From Mycobacteriales bacterium (GTDB taxonomy: Bacteria > Actinomycetota > Actinomycetes > JAFAQI01), in NCBI GenBank assembly GCA_035504215.1, contig DATJSI010000050.1, positions 72,340 to 136,339 of the forward strand: 64,000 nt of DNA. The letters are read 5' to 3'. Numbering within the stretch: the first letter of the stretch is position 1; every line of letters starts with the position of its first letter. Position numbers and translations under genes: made by a program. Of this stretch, positions 17,281 to 26,507 are shown piece by piece. The notes beneath the pieces are model-generated. The model did no database searches, was not told the origin of the DNA, and saw nothing but the letters and a program-made list of their open reading frames with translations.

Positions 17281-18794
17281 CCGCCGGCAGCCGACGCATG
17301 GTCGTCGCCGCCGTCACCCTCGCGCAGCCGGCCCTTCGAGACCTTGCCGGACAACGAATGGGGCAGCTCCGCGACGAACTCGACGATCGTCGGGCACTTG
17401 AACCGCGCGAGCCGGGACGCCGCGTAGGCGATCAGCTGGTCTTCGGTCGCCGTCAGCCCGGGCCGCAGCACGACCAGCGCTTTCACCGTCTCGCCGGTGT
17501 AGAGGTGTGGCGCGCCGATCACGGCGACCTCGGCCACGGCCTCGTGTTCGGCGAGGACGTCCTCGACCTCGCGGGGATACACGTTGAAGCCGCTCACCAG
17601 GATCAGCTCGCGGGTTCGGTCGACGAGATACAGGTCGCCGTCGGCATCGGCGTACGCGACGTCGCCGGTCCGGAACCAGCCCTCGTCATCCGGGCCGCCC
17701 GCGCCGTCGGGCCAGTAGCCGGAGAACAGGTTGGCGCCGCGCACGATCAGCTCGCCGGGATCGTGCTCGTCGACCTCTTCCTCGGCGTCGTCGAGGATCT
17801 TGACCTCGACGCCCGGCAGCGGTCGACCGACGCTGCTCGCCTTCGGCACCGGGCTGCACAACGTCGTGGTGAGCACGGGAGCGGCCTCGGTGAGGCCGTA
17901 ACCCTCGAAGATGTGGTGGCCGCTGGACTCCAGGACCGACCCGAGCACGGAGGGCGGCAACGGCGCCGCGCCGGACAACGCCAGGCGCACCGTGCTCAGC
18001 CGCTCGCCGAGCTGCGGCATCGCCGACCACGCGACGTACATCGGCGGAGCGCCGACGATGCAGCTGACCTGCTGGTCCTGGATGAGCTCGAGGGTCTCGG
18101 TCGGGTCGAAGCGGCGGGCGAGGATGCCGGTCGAGCCGGCCTTGGCGACCAGACCCAGCCCGGCGTTCAGGCCGTACACATGGAACAGCGGCAGGACGAG
18201 CAGAACGCGGTCGTCCGCCGAGACCACCGGCGGCTGGATCGCCACCAGCTGGTCGAGGTTGGCGAGCAACGCACGGTGGCTGAGCATCGCGCCGCGCGGC
18301 CGGCCGGAGGTGCCGGAGGTGTAGAGCAGTACGGCGAGGTCCTCGCCACCGACCTCGCTGCGCTCGCCGCTCACGCCCGCGTCCAGCAACTGGTCCCACG
18401 ACCCGGACTCCGCGCCGACCACGACGAGCGAGTCCTCGGTGAGATCGGTGAGCTGCCCCTGGTGCTCGGTGTCCGTGACGACCAGGCGGACGGCGGCGTC
18501 GCCGAGCTGGTACCTCAGCTCCCGCGGGGTGTAGGCGGTGTTGAACGGTACGGCGACAAACCCCCCGCGCAGCGCGCCGAAGTACGCGGTCACGAACTCC
18601 ACGCTGTTGGGCAGGAGCAGGCCGATCCGGTCGCCGGGCTCGCAGCCCGCCGCCTGCAAACCGGCCGCCGCCTGCTCGACCATGCGGTCGAGCAGTGCCC
18701 ACGACACCGTTCGCTCGCCGTCGACGAGGGCAGGCTTGTCCGGGCTGGTCTCGGCCGCTGCCCGCACCAGATCGGCGACGTTCCCGGCGGCCAT
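17277..18794 (-). CDS. AMP-dependent acyl-CoA synthetase/ligase (FadD-like)
   Basis: 505 residues. The ATP-binding P-loop YTSGTSGRPRGAM (158-170), the A5 motif EGYGLTEAAP, the hinge aspartate motif GWFRTGDVAY and the catalytic lysine near the C terminus in LSGKVSKGRLRE are all present, so the enzyme should be active. Members adenylate a carboxylate (fatty or aryl acid) and transfer it to CoA; the acid cannot be told from the sequence. A clean ATG lies at 18794. The glutaredoxin-like gene overlaps its 3' end. It has no adjacent fatty-acid genes. Confidence 0.88.
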   Translation of the reverse strand: MAAGNVADLVRAAAETSPDKPALVDGERTVSWALLDRMVEQAAAGLQAAGCEPGDRIGLLLPNSVEFVTAYFGALRGGFVAVPFNTAYTPRELRYQLGDAAVRLVVTDTEHQGQLTDLTEDSLVVVGAESGSWDQLLDAGVSGERSEVGGEDLAVLLYTSGTSGRPRGAMLSHRALLANLDQLVAIQPPVVSADDRVLLVLPLFHVYGLNAGLGLVAKAGSTGILARRFDPTETLELIQDQQVSCIVGAPPMYVAWSAMPQLGERLSTVRLALSGAAPLPPSVLGSVLESSGHHIFEGYGLTEAAPVLTTTLCSPVPKASSVGRPLPGVEVKILDDAEEEVDEHDPGELIVRGANLFSGYWPDGAGGPDDEGWFRTGDVAYADADGDLYLVDRTRELILVSGFNVYPREVEDVLAEHEAVAEVAVIGAPHLYTGETVKALVVLRPGLTATEDQLIAYAASRLARFKCPTIVEFVAELPHSLSGKVSKGRLREGDGGDDHASAAGG

Positions 18795-18857
18795 GGCGAC
18801 GAGTGTTCCACACCTGCAAGCACCCGTGATCGGCGCCGAAGCGCGCCCGGCGCGCTG

Positions 18858-20840
18858 CTAGGAGCTGCCCTGCAGCGCGCGATAGTCAACGAAGGTCTGC
18901 GCGAACAGCTTCGCCGGGATGGTGCCGCCGTACACCGGCGCGCCTGATGCGTCGCGGAGCTCGTGCGGGTTGGTGTCCCCCATCCAGACCGTGATGCACA
19001 GGGTGCGCGTGCATCCGGTGAACCAGGCGTCGGTGAAATGGTCGGTGGTGCCGGTCTTGCCGTAGACCGGGAACGGCTGGCGGGCTGCCCTCCCGGTGCC
19101 CGAGTCGACCACGCCCTGCATCGCCGACGTGACCTCGTTGGCGATCCTCGCCGGCATGACCCGGCTGCCGGGTGGCTGCGGCGCGGCCTGGAAGAGCTCG
19201 CCCTGCACCGGGGTGCGGACGGTCAGGATGCTGCGCACCGCGTGATGGATGCCATGGTCGACGAAGCTGCCGTAGGCATCCGCCTCGGACAGCGGGCTGA
19301 CCGGAATGCCCAACGCGTACGACGGGCAGATCACGCCCCTTCTCGCACCGCAGGAGTGACCCGTGTCGAGATGCCCGACGACCATCCCGGCCCGCTTCGC
19401 CAGCCGGACGATCCGGTTCATGCCGACCTGGACCGCGAGCGGCGCGTAGACGGTGTTGATCGACTGCTCGAGCGCGGTCTCGAGGGTGTAGTAGCCGGCA
19501 CCGCCCTCCGCGTTGCAGGGCCGGTAGCCCGGTCCGATCCGGATGCACTCCGGAGCCTGATGGCCCTCGGACAACGTGTGTCCGTGCTGGAGCGCGACCG
19601 CGAGCGTGAACGGCTTGATGGTGGATCCCGACGAACGGGTGATGTCCGCGACCGGCGGGTCGGCGAGGTCGAGACCGTTCTGCACGTAGCCGCCGGCCTT
19701 GTGCTCGGCGAGCGCCCGCAGGTCGCCGTTGCGGGGATCGACCGCGACGACTGCCGCATTCAGGTGCTTCTGCTTCGGCAGGATCTCACCGAGTGCCTCC
19801 GTGGCCGCTTGCTGCAGGTCGAGGTCGAGGGTGGTCGTGACCTGCATCCCGCCCGAGTTGAACAGCGTCGAGTCGCCGTAGTGCGCGAGCTGCGCGGCGA
19901 CCAGGTCGCGGAACTCGGGAGCGATCGTCTGCGCCTCGGGCTCCGCCTGGGCGACGACCCGCGGCAACGCGGAGCCGTAGGCATCGCCGGCCTGCTCGGA
20001 GTTGATGTAGCCGGCCACCTGCATGCGGTTGAGCACGTACAGCTCGCGCGAACGCGCTGCCGTAGGGTCGTGCAGCGGGTTCCAATCCGACGGTGCCGGC
20101 GCCATGCCGGCGAGAGTTGCGGCTCGGGCCAGTGCCAACGACGGATCGCGCTTGCCGGTCGCCGGGTTCAGCGACAGCTCGTTGATCGGTACGCCGAAGT
20201 AGAACCGGCTCGCCGCCTCGACCCCCGCCGTACCGTTGCCCAGGTAGAGGGTGTTCAGGTAGCGGGTGAGGATCTCGCTCTTGGTCAGGTGCTGTTCGAG
20301 CCGGAGCGCGAGCGAGGCCTCCCGCAGCTTGCGCAACGGGGTCCGCTGGCTGCCGGTGTAGACGTTCTTGACGTACTGCTGGGTGATCGTGGAACCACCC
20401 TGAAGCCCGTGCCCGGTGAGGTCGTGCCAGGCCGCCCGCGCGATCGCGATCGGGTCGATGCCGGGACTCGAGTAGAACCGCTGGTCCTCCGCCGCGACGA
20501 TCGCCTCACGCATGACCAGCGGGATCTGCGAGCCCGGCACCGGGTCCTCGACCTGCGGCGAACGGATCGTCGCGAACGGCTGGCCTGCGGAGTCCAGCAG
20601 GAGAACGGACTTCGGGGGCACCGGTTGGAAGTTGTAGTTCAGCGGTGCGGCAACCAGCCCCGACACGAATGCGCCCAGCGCGACGAGGATCGCGACCACG
20701 CTCCAGACGAGGACCTGCATGCGCCGGCGCCGTTCGCGCCTCGTGCGATTCTCCCGGGCGGCAACCGCCGACGCGGCGCTGCGGGCGGCCGCCGGCGAGC
20801 GCCCGGCCGGCAGCCGGCGCGACGGACGCAACGCGGGCAC
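18858..20840 (-). CDS. Class A penicillin-binding protein (transglycosylase/transpeptidase)
   Basis: 660 residues. A 40-residue Arg/Ala-rich cytoplasmic tail and a membrane anchor (about 41-63) precede a glycosyltransferase family 51 domain with the catalytic glutamate in AAEDQRFYSSPG (E118) and GGSTITQQYVKN. A transpeptidase domain follows with SxxK (S406-K409), SxN (S460-N462) and KTGTT (595-599). It builds and crosslinks peptidoglycan outside the membrane. It is shorter than PonA types and has no PASTA domain or long C-terminal tail. The GTG start at 20840 is fixed mainly by the anchor. It is divergent from the HAD gene. Confidence 0.93.
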   Translation of the reverse strand: MPALRPSRRLPAGRSPAAARSAASAVAARENRTRRERRRRMQVLVWSVVAILVALGAFVSGLVAAPLNYNFQPVPPKSVLLLDSAGQPFATIRSPQVEDPVPGSQIPLVMREAIVAAEDQRFYSSPGIDPIAIARAAWHDLTGHGLQGGSTITQQYVKNVYTGSQRTPLRKLREASLALRLEQHLTKSEILTRYLNTLYLGNGTAGVEAASRFYFGVPINELSLNPATGKRDPSLALARAATLAGMAPAPSDWNPLHDPTAARSRELYVLNRMQVAGYINSEQAGDAYGSALPRVVAQAEPEAQTIAPEFRDLVAAQLAHYGDSTLFNSGGMQVTTTLDLDLQQAATEALGEILPKQKHLNAAVVAVDPRNGDLRALAEHKAGGYVQNGLDLADPPVADITRSSGSTIKPFTLAVALQHGHTLSEGHQAPECIRIGPGYRPCNAEGGAGYYTLETALEQSINTVYAPLAVQVGMNRIVRLAKRAGMVVGHLDTGHSCGARRGVICPSYALGIPVSPLSEADAYGSFVDHGIHHAVRSILTVRTPVQGELFQAAPQPPGSRVMPARIANEVTSAMQGVVDSGTGRAARQPFPVYGKTGTTDHFTDAWFTGCTRTLCITVWMGDTNPHELRDASGAPVYGGTIPAKLFAQTFVDYRALQGSS

Positions 20841-20904
20841 GAGTCAACGGTAGCCACTGGCCGCCCGCCGCCTCTTCCGAGCGCTCGCGACTACCCTCGA
20901 CGGC

Positions 20905-21807
20905 ATGGCCGCCCGGTCGCGCTCGCGGCGCAGTGCCGTCGAAGCCGGACATGCGTCCGCAGCCGCGGCAGAGGTCGAGGCCAGTCTCGCGATGCCCGCG
21001 GATCCGCACGCGGCGGCGTTCTTCGACGTCGACAACACGATGCTGCAAGGCGCATCGATCTACCACTTCGCCCGCGGGCTCGCGGCTCGGGACTTCTTCT
21101 CGTGGCGGGACCTGGCCGCGTTCGCATGGCGGCAGGTCGCCTTCCGGCTGCGCGGCATCGAGAACCTCGACCACATGGAGGACGCCAAACAGGCCGCGCT
21201 CGGCTTCATCGCCGGGCACTCGGTCGACGAAGTCACGGAGCTGGCCGAGGACATCTACGACGAGCTGATCGCCGACCGGATCTGGTCCGGCACGCGGGCC
21301 CTGGCGCAGCTCCATCTCGACGCCGGCCAGCGGGTCTGGCTGGTCACTGCCGCGCCTGCGGAGCTCGCCGCACTGCTGGCCCGCCGGCTCGGCCTGACCG
21401 GAGCGCTCGGCACGGTGTCCGAGGTGGTGGACGGCGTCTACACCGGGCGTCTGGTCGGCGAGCCGCTGCACGGACCGGCAAAAGCCGAGGCCGTGATGGC
21501 GCTCGCGGCACAGGAAGGACTGGACCTCGCGCAGTGTTCGGCGTACTCCGACTCCGCCAACGACCTCCCGATGCTGACCACGGTCGGACATCCGGTCGCG
21601 GTCAACCCGGACGCGCGGCTACGACGGATCGCGCGGGAAAACGGCTGGGAGGTGCGCGACTTCCGCACCGGACGCAAGGCGGCGAAGGTCGGCGTACCGG
21701 CTGCTGCCGGGGCGGGCGCGATCGCCGGCGGCATCGCCGTGGGACTCGCCATGCACCGCAAGCACAACGGCGCGATCAGGGCGCCGCGCAAGGCCCTGAA
21801 GCCTTAA
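20905..21807 (+). CDS. HAD-IB family phosphatase (SerB1-like)
   Basis: 300 residues. The catalytic loop [11 protein letters not shown] (D41, D43), the lysine region following [10 protein letters not shown] and the metal-binding [10 protein letters not shown] define a HAD subfamily IB hydrolase. The C terminus bears a glycine/alanine-rich hydrophobic stretch (about 265-283) and a basic tail, suggesting loose membrane association. Rv0505c/SerB1 is the positional counterpart in mycobacteria. Although often labelled phosphoserine phosphatase, the location near a PlsC-like acyltransferase leaves a phospholipid-related substrate open. Confidence 0.86.
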   Translation: MAARSRSRRSAVEAGHASAAAAEVEASLAMPADPHAAAFFDVDNTMLQGASIYHFARGLAARDFFSWRDLAAFAWRQVAFRLRGIENLDHMEDAKQAALGFIAGHSVDEVTELAEDIYDELIADRIWSGTRALAQLHLDAGQRVWLVTAAPAELAALLARRLGLTGALGTVSEVVDGVYTGRLVGEPLHGPAKAEAVMALAAQEGLDLAQCSAYSDSANDLPMLTTVGHPVAVNPDARLRRIARENGWEVRDFRTGRKAAKVGVPAAAGAGAIAGGIAVGLAMHRKHNGAIRAPRKALKP

Positions 21808-21845
21808 CGCACAAGCCTTGACAGACGAAGCCTCTGCAGCAACGC

Positions 21846-22820
21846 CTAGAAGAAGACGCTGCGTCGGGCGAGCAGGAGCTTGTACAACGTCTGCTGGATG
21901 ACCTCACGGACCTGGTCGGTGAGGTTGAACACCAGCATCGGGTCGTCCGCGCCCGCGGCACCGATCTGATCGGTCTCGATCGGCTCGCCGAACTCGATGA
22001 TCCACTTCGACGGCAAAGGCAGCAGGCCCAGCGGCCCGAGCAACGGGAACAACGGCGTGATCGGGATGTACGGCAGCCCGAGCGCACGCGCCAGGGTCGG
22101 CACGTTGCCGATGATCGGGTAGATCTCCTCGGCCCCCACGATCGAGCACGGAATGATCGGTACGCCGGCCCGCAGCGCCGCCGAGACGAACCCGCCGCGG
22201 CCGAAGCGCTGCAGCTTGTAGCGCTCGCTGAACGGCTTGCCGATCCCCTTGAACCCCTCCGGCCAGACACCGACCAGCTCACCCGCACCGAGCAGCCGCT
22301 CGGCGTCCTCGTTGCACGCCAGCGTCGCACCCGACTTGCGCGCCGCCGGTGCCACGACCGGAAGGGTGAAGACGAGGTCGGCGGCGAGCATGCGCAGGTG
22401 GCGATGCGCCGGATGGTGGTCGAGCAGCGCGAGCTGGGTCATCGCCGAGTCGACCGGAATGGTGCCCGAGTGGTTGGCGACGATGAGCGCGCCGCCCATC
22501 ACGGGAACGTTGTCCATGCCCTGGACCTCGACCCGGAAGTACTTCTCATAGATCGGCCGCAGCAACGGCATGAGCACGTGCTCGGTGAGATCGGCGTCGA
22601 AGCCGAAGTCGTCGATCTCGTAGTCGCCGGTGATCCGGCGGCGCAGGAAGGCGAGAGCGCCGGCCGCCCGCCGCTCCCAGTCACCCGGCTCCGCCGACGG
22701 TTCCTCGTCGAGCTCCGGCACCGGAGCCGGCGCGGGTGCGGGCGCTTCCGCGCGGGCGCGGCGGCGCCTGGCGGGTGGGCCGTCGCCCGAGTCCAGCCGG
22801 ATCACGCGAGCGTCAGACAC
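21846..22820 (-). CDS. PlsC-like 1-acyl-glycerol-3-phosphate acyltransferase family protein
   Basis: 324 residues. After a 60-residue Pro/Ala/Arg-rich N terminus comes an LPLAT domain with the active-site block VANHSGTIPVDS (the H-x-D motif expanded as HSGTIPVD), VWPEGFKGIGKPF (the second EG motif) and GVPIIPCSIVGAEE. The HSG variant is seen in the actinobacterial Rv0502 group, whose exact acyl acceptor is unsettled. The start at GTG 22820 overlaps the upstream SDR gene by 8 bases, indicating coupling. It is probably a peripheral membrane enzyme. Confidence 0.85.
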   Translation of the reverse strand: MSDARVIRLDSGDGPPARRRRARAEAPAPAPAPVPELDEEPSAEPGDWERRAAGALAFLRRRITGDYEIDDFGFDADLTEHVLMPLLRPIYEKYFRVEVQGMDNVPVMGGALIVANHSGTIPVDSAMTQLALLDHHPAHRHLRMLAADLVFTLPVVAPAARKSGATLACNEDAERLLGAGELVGVWPEGFKGIGKPFSERYKLQRFGRGGFVSAALRAGVPIIPCSIVGAEEIYPIIGNVPTLARALGLPYIPITPLFPLLGPLGLLPLPSKWIIEFGEPIETDQIGAAGADDPMLVFNLTDQVREVIQQTLYKLLLARRSVFF

Positions 22821-23853
22821 CGACGGCCACCCCCAGCCGCCCTACGACATCGCGGACGAGCTCGCCGGCCGCCTCGACCCGCGCCGGGTCGATCACCGGC
22901 CGCAGGCCGCTTCCCGCGACGAAGTCGTCGAACGCCTCGACGGTGGTGTAGCGCGCGAGATAGCCGAAGTCCTCGACCAAGCGCCTGGTGTCGACCCCGC
23001 GACCGAAGAGCAGGAACTGCAGCTGCTCCGGCGAGAAGTCCACCAGCCCGGTATGCCGGAACGCCGACCCGACCACGCTGACCGCGGCGTTCGGGAACTG
23101 CACCGACGTCCGACCGGCGCGCCGGATGGCCTGCGACAGAAGCAGCACACCGTCCGCCGCGACGTTGAAGGTGCCCCGATGGTCCTCGACCACGGAGCGG
23201 TGCAGGACCTGCATCCCGTCGTCCTCGTGCAGCAGCTGCAGCCGCGGGTCGAACCCGAACACCGTCGGAACCACGGGCAGCGAGAAGTAGCGGGTGAGCG
23301 GGGTGTCGATCCGCGGGCCGATGAAGTTCGCGAACCGAAGCAGCGTGACATCGACGTCCGGACGCCGGCGGCCGAACCCGCGGACGTATCCCTCGACCTC
23401 GACCGAGTCCTTGGCGTAGCCCGACCGCGGGAGCGCCCGCGGCTCCATCTCCTCGGTGAACAGCGCAGGGTCTCGCGACGACGACCCGTAGACGGCGGTG
23501 GTCGACTTCACGACCAGCTTCCGCACGCTCGGCGCCTTCTGGCACGCGGCCAGAAGCTGCATCGTGCCGATGACGTTGATCTCCTTCATGGCCGCCCGGC
23601 CGCCGGCTCCGAACGGCGTCGCGATCACGCTGAGGTGCGCAACCGTGTCGACCTTCGCCTGCGCGATCACCTTCGCGATGATCGGGTTCCGGATGTCGGC
23701 TCGGACGAACTCCGTGCGCCCGAGATCGGTCTTCGGGGGCTCGACGTCCACCCCGATGACGCGCTCGATCGACTCGTCGTCGGACAGCCGGGCAGCGAGC
23801 AGGGCGCCGATCCGGCGCGAGACACCGGTCACCAGGACCACGCCTGAGCTCAC
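22813..23853 (-). CDS. NAD-dependent epimerase/dehydratase family protein (Rv0501-like)
   Basis: About 346 residues. An extended-SDR Rossmann domain begins VVLVTGVSRRIGALLA (variant of TGxxGxxG), with acidic cofactor-ribose residue in VIGVDVEPP, HLSVIATP in place of the usual HxAA, and an altered active site: SGYAKDSVEVE supplies the YxxxK. This fits a 'GalE2'-type protein whose sugar substrate is unproven. GTG 23853 is chosen because the first beta-strand follows immediately; the frame is open to 24027 only as an overlap of the next gene. It is coupled to the acyltransferase. Confidence 0.83.
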   Translation of the reverse strand: MSSGVVLVTGVSRRIGALLAARLSDDESIERVIGVDVEPPKTDLGRTEFVRADIRNPIIAKVIAQAKVDTVAHLSVIATPFGAGGRAAMKEINVIGTMQLLAACQKAPSVRKLVVKSTTAVYGSSSRDPALFTEEMEPRALPRSGYAKDSVEVEGYVRGFGRRRPDVDVTLLRFANFIGPRIDTPLTRYFSLPVVPTVFGFDPRLQLLHEDDGMQVLHRSVVEDHRGTFNVAADGVLLLSQAIRRAGRTSVQFPNAAVSVVGSAFRHTGLVDFSPEQLQFLLFGRGVDTRRLVEDFGYLARYTTVEAFDDFVAGSGLRPVIDPARVEAAGELVRDVVGRLGVAVGV

Positions 23854-23890
23854 GACGCGATGGTAGTCGGGCGGCTCGGCGCCCGAGTGG

Positions 23891-24751
23891 TCAGTTGAGC
23901 GAGCCCGGCCGGGCTGACTGCTGCGGCAGCCGGGCGATGACAACCGGCTCGCCGCGGCCCACGCGCAGCTCGCGGCTCGCGTGGCCGGCGTTGACCGCCA
24001 GCATGATCGAGCGGAACGAGTCCTCACACAGGGTGAGCCGGCCGCGGGCGACGTCGCCGTACGTCGCGTTGAACGGCACGTCCAACGTACGGCCGTTGCA
24101 GCGCACCTCGACGGTGTCGCCGAAGGTCATGCCGGCCGCCTCGAGATCGGAGCGGCAGACGTTGAGCGAGACGTTGCCGAAGTGGTCGACCAGGCTGACC
24201 TCGCCGTGGACGTGGTCGTCGTCGACGACGACCCCGCGCACCGGCAGCGTGACCAGCTCGTCGGTGGAGACCGCCGCACCGATCTCGCCCAGCTCGGTGC
24301 CGTTGGCGAGGTGGGCGGCCACGGGGGCGAAGATGTCCCGACCGCGGAAGGTCCGGTGGATGGTCTCGAGACACAGTGCCGGGTTCGAGATCTCCACGGC
24401 CTGCTTGGCGCCGCCACGCTGCTCCCAGGCGAGGGAGAGGATCCCGTTGTCCGGTCCCACCAGCAGCGAGCCGTCGCCGGTCTCGACGACCACCCCGCGG
24501 GCGGTCGCCCCGTGCATCGGGTCGACCAGCGCGAGATGGACGGCGAGCGGAAGGTAGGGGATCGCGGAGGCCAGGCTGTTGGCGCCCTGGGCGACATCCT
24601 GCGGCGTCACCTGGTGGCAGACATCGAGAACCCGCACGTGCGGCGCGATGGAGGCGACGACCCCGCGGCAGACCCCGACGAACACGTCGTCCAGGCCGTA
24701 GTCGGAAGTGAAGGTCACCCAGTCGTAGCGCCGTTGCTTCGACGAGGACAC
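23891..24751 (-). CDS. SAM hydroxide adenosyltransferase / fluorinase-like (DUF62) protein
   Basis: 286 residues, the usual size for the family (PF01887). The N-terminal FTSDYGLDDVFVGVCRG, the substrate segment ALVDPMHGATARGVVVE and PDNGILS are characteristic. Characterised members hydrolyse S-adenosylmethionine to adenosine and methionine; rare relatives use halide. Here nothing indicates halogenation. GAGAGGGG upstream of GTG 24751 at good spacing supports the start. It lies 16 bases after the bS22 gene and before the SDR gene, probably in one transcript. Confidence 0.85.
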   Translation of the reverse strand: MSSSKQRRYDWVTFTSDYGLDDVFVGVCRGVVASIAPHVRVLDVCHQVTPQDVAQGANSLASAIPYLPLAVHLALVDPMHGATARGVVVETGDGSLLVGPDNGILSLAWEQRGGAKQAVEISNPALCLETIHRTFRGRDIFAPVAAHLANGTELGEIGAAVSTDELVTLPVRGVVVDDDHVHGEVSLVDHFGNVSLNVCRSDLEAAGMTFGDTVEVRCNGRTLDVPFNATYGDVARGRLTLCEDSFRSIMLAVNAGHASRELRVGRGEPVVIARLPQQSARPGSLN

Positions 24752-24767
24752 GCTCGCGCCCCTCTCG

Positions 24768-24866
24768 TTACTTCTTGTTGCGTCGCTGCACGCGCGTCTT
24801 CTTCAGCAGCTTGCGATGCTTTTTCTTCGCCATGCGCTTGCGACGCTTCTTGATGACCGAACCCAC
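24768..24866 (-). CDS. Small ribosomal protein bS22 (AURKAIP1/COX24 domain)
   Basis: A 32-residue, extremely basic protein ([20 protein letters not shown], then [12 protein letters not shown]). It matches the AURKAIP1/COX24-domain protein found as bS22 in the mycobacterial 30S subunit, where it sits in rRNA near the decoding region. The start is GTG at 24866 with AAAGG 6 bases upstream, the stop TAA. The position between an excisionase-like gene and the SDR/PlsC pair parallels Rv0500A-Rv0500B-Rv0501-Rv0502. It is easily missed because it is short. Confidence 0.9.
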   Translation of the reverse strand: MGSVIKKRRKRMAKKKHRKLLKKTRVQRRNKK

Positions 24867-24936
24867 GTGGCGCCTTTCCGACAGCCGTCCCCGAGCAAAT
24901 CCCGGCCAAGGTTAGCCGGAACGGCGGCCCGGTGGG

Positions 24937-25194
24937 TCAGCCGGCTTCGACGAACGAGTGCTGCAGGTAGTCGTGCACCGCCTGCTCAGGCACCCGGACC
25001 GATCGACCCACGCGCACGGCGGGCAGCGTCGCGGCGTTCACCAGCCGGTAGACGGTCATCTTGGAGACCCGCATCAGGGTCGCGACCTCGGCGACGGTCA
25101 GAAACCGCAGCTCGCCGAGCCGCTCGGCCTCCGGGTGGGCGGGACTCGTCACCGCCCCGGCACCATTCCCGGGGATGCCAGCGTCCGCAGCCAT
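24937..25194 (-). CDS. Excisionase-family helix-turn-helix protein (Rv0500A-like)
   Basis: About 85 residues. A flexible 30-residue N terminus is followed by a MerR-type HTH_17 domain: LRFLTVAEVATLMRVSKMTV, then YRLVNAATLPAVRVGRSVRV, then PEQAVHDYLQ. Despite the excisionase name there is no integrase nearby, and the gene is a conserved neighbour of proC and bS22 in actinobacteria. ATG 25194, with AAGGG 10 bases upstream, is preferred over earlier in-frame starts to 25290. The role is unknown; it is a probable DNA-binding regulator. Confidence 0.82.
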   Translation of the reverse strand: MAADAGIPGNGAGAVTSPAHPEAERLGELRFLTVAEVATLMRVSKMTVYRLVNAATLPAVRVGRSVRVPEQAVHDYLQHSFVEAG

Positions 25195-25363
25195 GGAACA
25201 ACCGCCCTTCCACGCGTGCGGCGCGTCGGCTTCCCCTCCGACGCAGGCACCGCATGCGTGCTGTATCGACTGTATCGGCTTGTGCCTCATGGCGTCATAG
25301 ATACGGGTGGGACATCACCCGAACGAGTGACGCGCCGTCCGGCCTGCGGCGTGTCGTGCCGTT

Positions 25364-26507
25364 TCAGCCCTGATTGGGGGTGATCACGCCGTCAGTACTG
25401 AACCGCGCGCGAGCCGGCCCGAAGTCCTCGCGGGACAGCCGCCGGACCAGCCCGACCGACCCACCGCCGCGGGTCGGGTGCCCCTCGCCATCCAGCCGCA
25501 CCGAGAACAACCGGGCAAAGCGGAACTGTCCGTCCGGACCGAGTGAAACGTGCAGGATCGCCGAGTCGGACAGCACGCCGCCGGCGCCGAAGTCGTGGTA
25601 GTTCGCGAAGTTTCCCAAGCTGTACGCGATCAGGTGATGCCGGTAGAACTCCATCCCCCGCAGCACGTGTGGGCCACTCGCGATCACCAGGCTCGCACCG
25701 TTGCGCACCGCCATGTGCGCGAACTTCTCCGGGTTGCCCCGGTCCTCGCCGACGTAGTACTCCTCGTGCCCCGTCACGTGGTCGGCGTCGGCGCCCTCCG
25801 CGCCGGCGTGCATGTAGACCACGACGATCCGCGCCTCGTGGCGGGCCCGGCGGATCAGCCGCGCGGCGGCTTTGAGGTGCAGCAGATCGGCGGTGTTGGG
25901 ATACGGCGCAAAAAGCGACGAACGCCACCTTCGTCGTACCCGTGTGCACGACGGTGACCTCGCCCACCAGGCCGGTCTGCTGCATCCCCGCGTGGTGGAT
26001 GGCCCGGATGGTCTGGTCGAGGCCGGCCTGGCCGAAGTCGTGCGAGTGGTTGTTGGCGTCGTTGAGCACGGTGAAGCCGTCGGCGGCGAGGTAGCGGGCG
26101 TAGTGCGGCGGATCGCGGAAGGCGAAGCAGTCGCCGCCGTTGTGGGCGCACTTGCCGTGGGTGACATCGGTCAGCGTCCCCTCGAGGTTGCCGAAGACGA
26201 TCTGCGCGTGCCACTTGAGCGGCTTGTCGACATCCGAGAGGTAGGCCCCGGGGTCCGGCGGGAGGTCCGGCGTGTTGCCGAGCATGGTGTCGCCGACCGC
26301 GGAGATTCGTACGGCGACCGACCCGCTCGCCGCCCCGCCGGTCTTGATCGAACCCGCCGGAGCGGTCTGCGCCGGGCCCGTGCTGCGTACGACGGGAGGC
26401 GGCGCGGAGCCGTGCACGCTGGTGACCGCGCAGGCGGTCAGGCCGACCGCGGCGATCGCCGCCGCGGCCGCGCGGGCCATGGCACCGGACAGCGTCATGG
26501 CGCTCAT
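25364..26507 (-). pseudogene. CapA-family (PGA_cap) lipoprotein, interrupted by a +1 frameshift
   Basis: The N-terminal half is in one frame from ATG 26507: signal peptide and lipobox LTAC near residue 25, then VRISAVGDTMLG and FGNLEGTLTD, the metal-site motifs of the CapA/metallophosphatase fold, to about 25915. The C-terminal half is in the next frame (PYPNTADLLHLKAAARLIRR to HDFGAGGVLSDSAILHVS, stop at 25364). The frames join at the run AAAAA at 25910-25914; removing one A restores VAFAPYPN. Either the gene is broken or the base is an assembly error. The family is linked to poly-gamma-glutamate export, though its role in actinobacteria is unclear. The start overlaps the acuC stop (ATGA). 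Confidence 0.85.

Noticed and set aside
18963-21821. A 952-codon plus-strand frame opposite the penicillin-binding protein and through the HAD gene
   Set aside because: It spans two real genes in other frames and contains no recognisable domain.
24937-25194. Mobile element indicated by an excisionase-like protein
   Set aside because: No integrase, attachment site, repeats or foreign composition nearby; the gene is a conserved core neighbour of proC and bS22.
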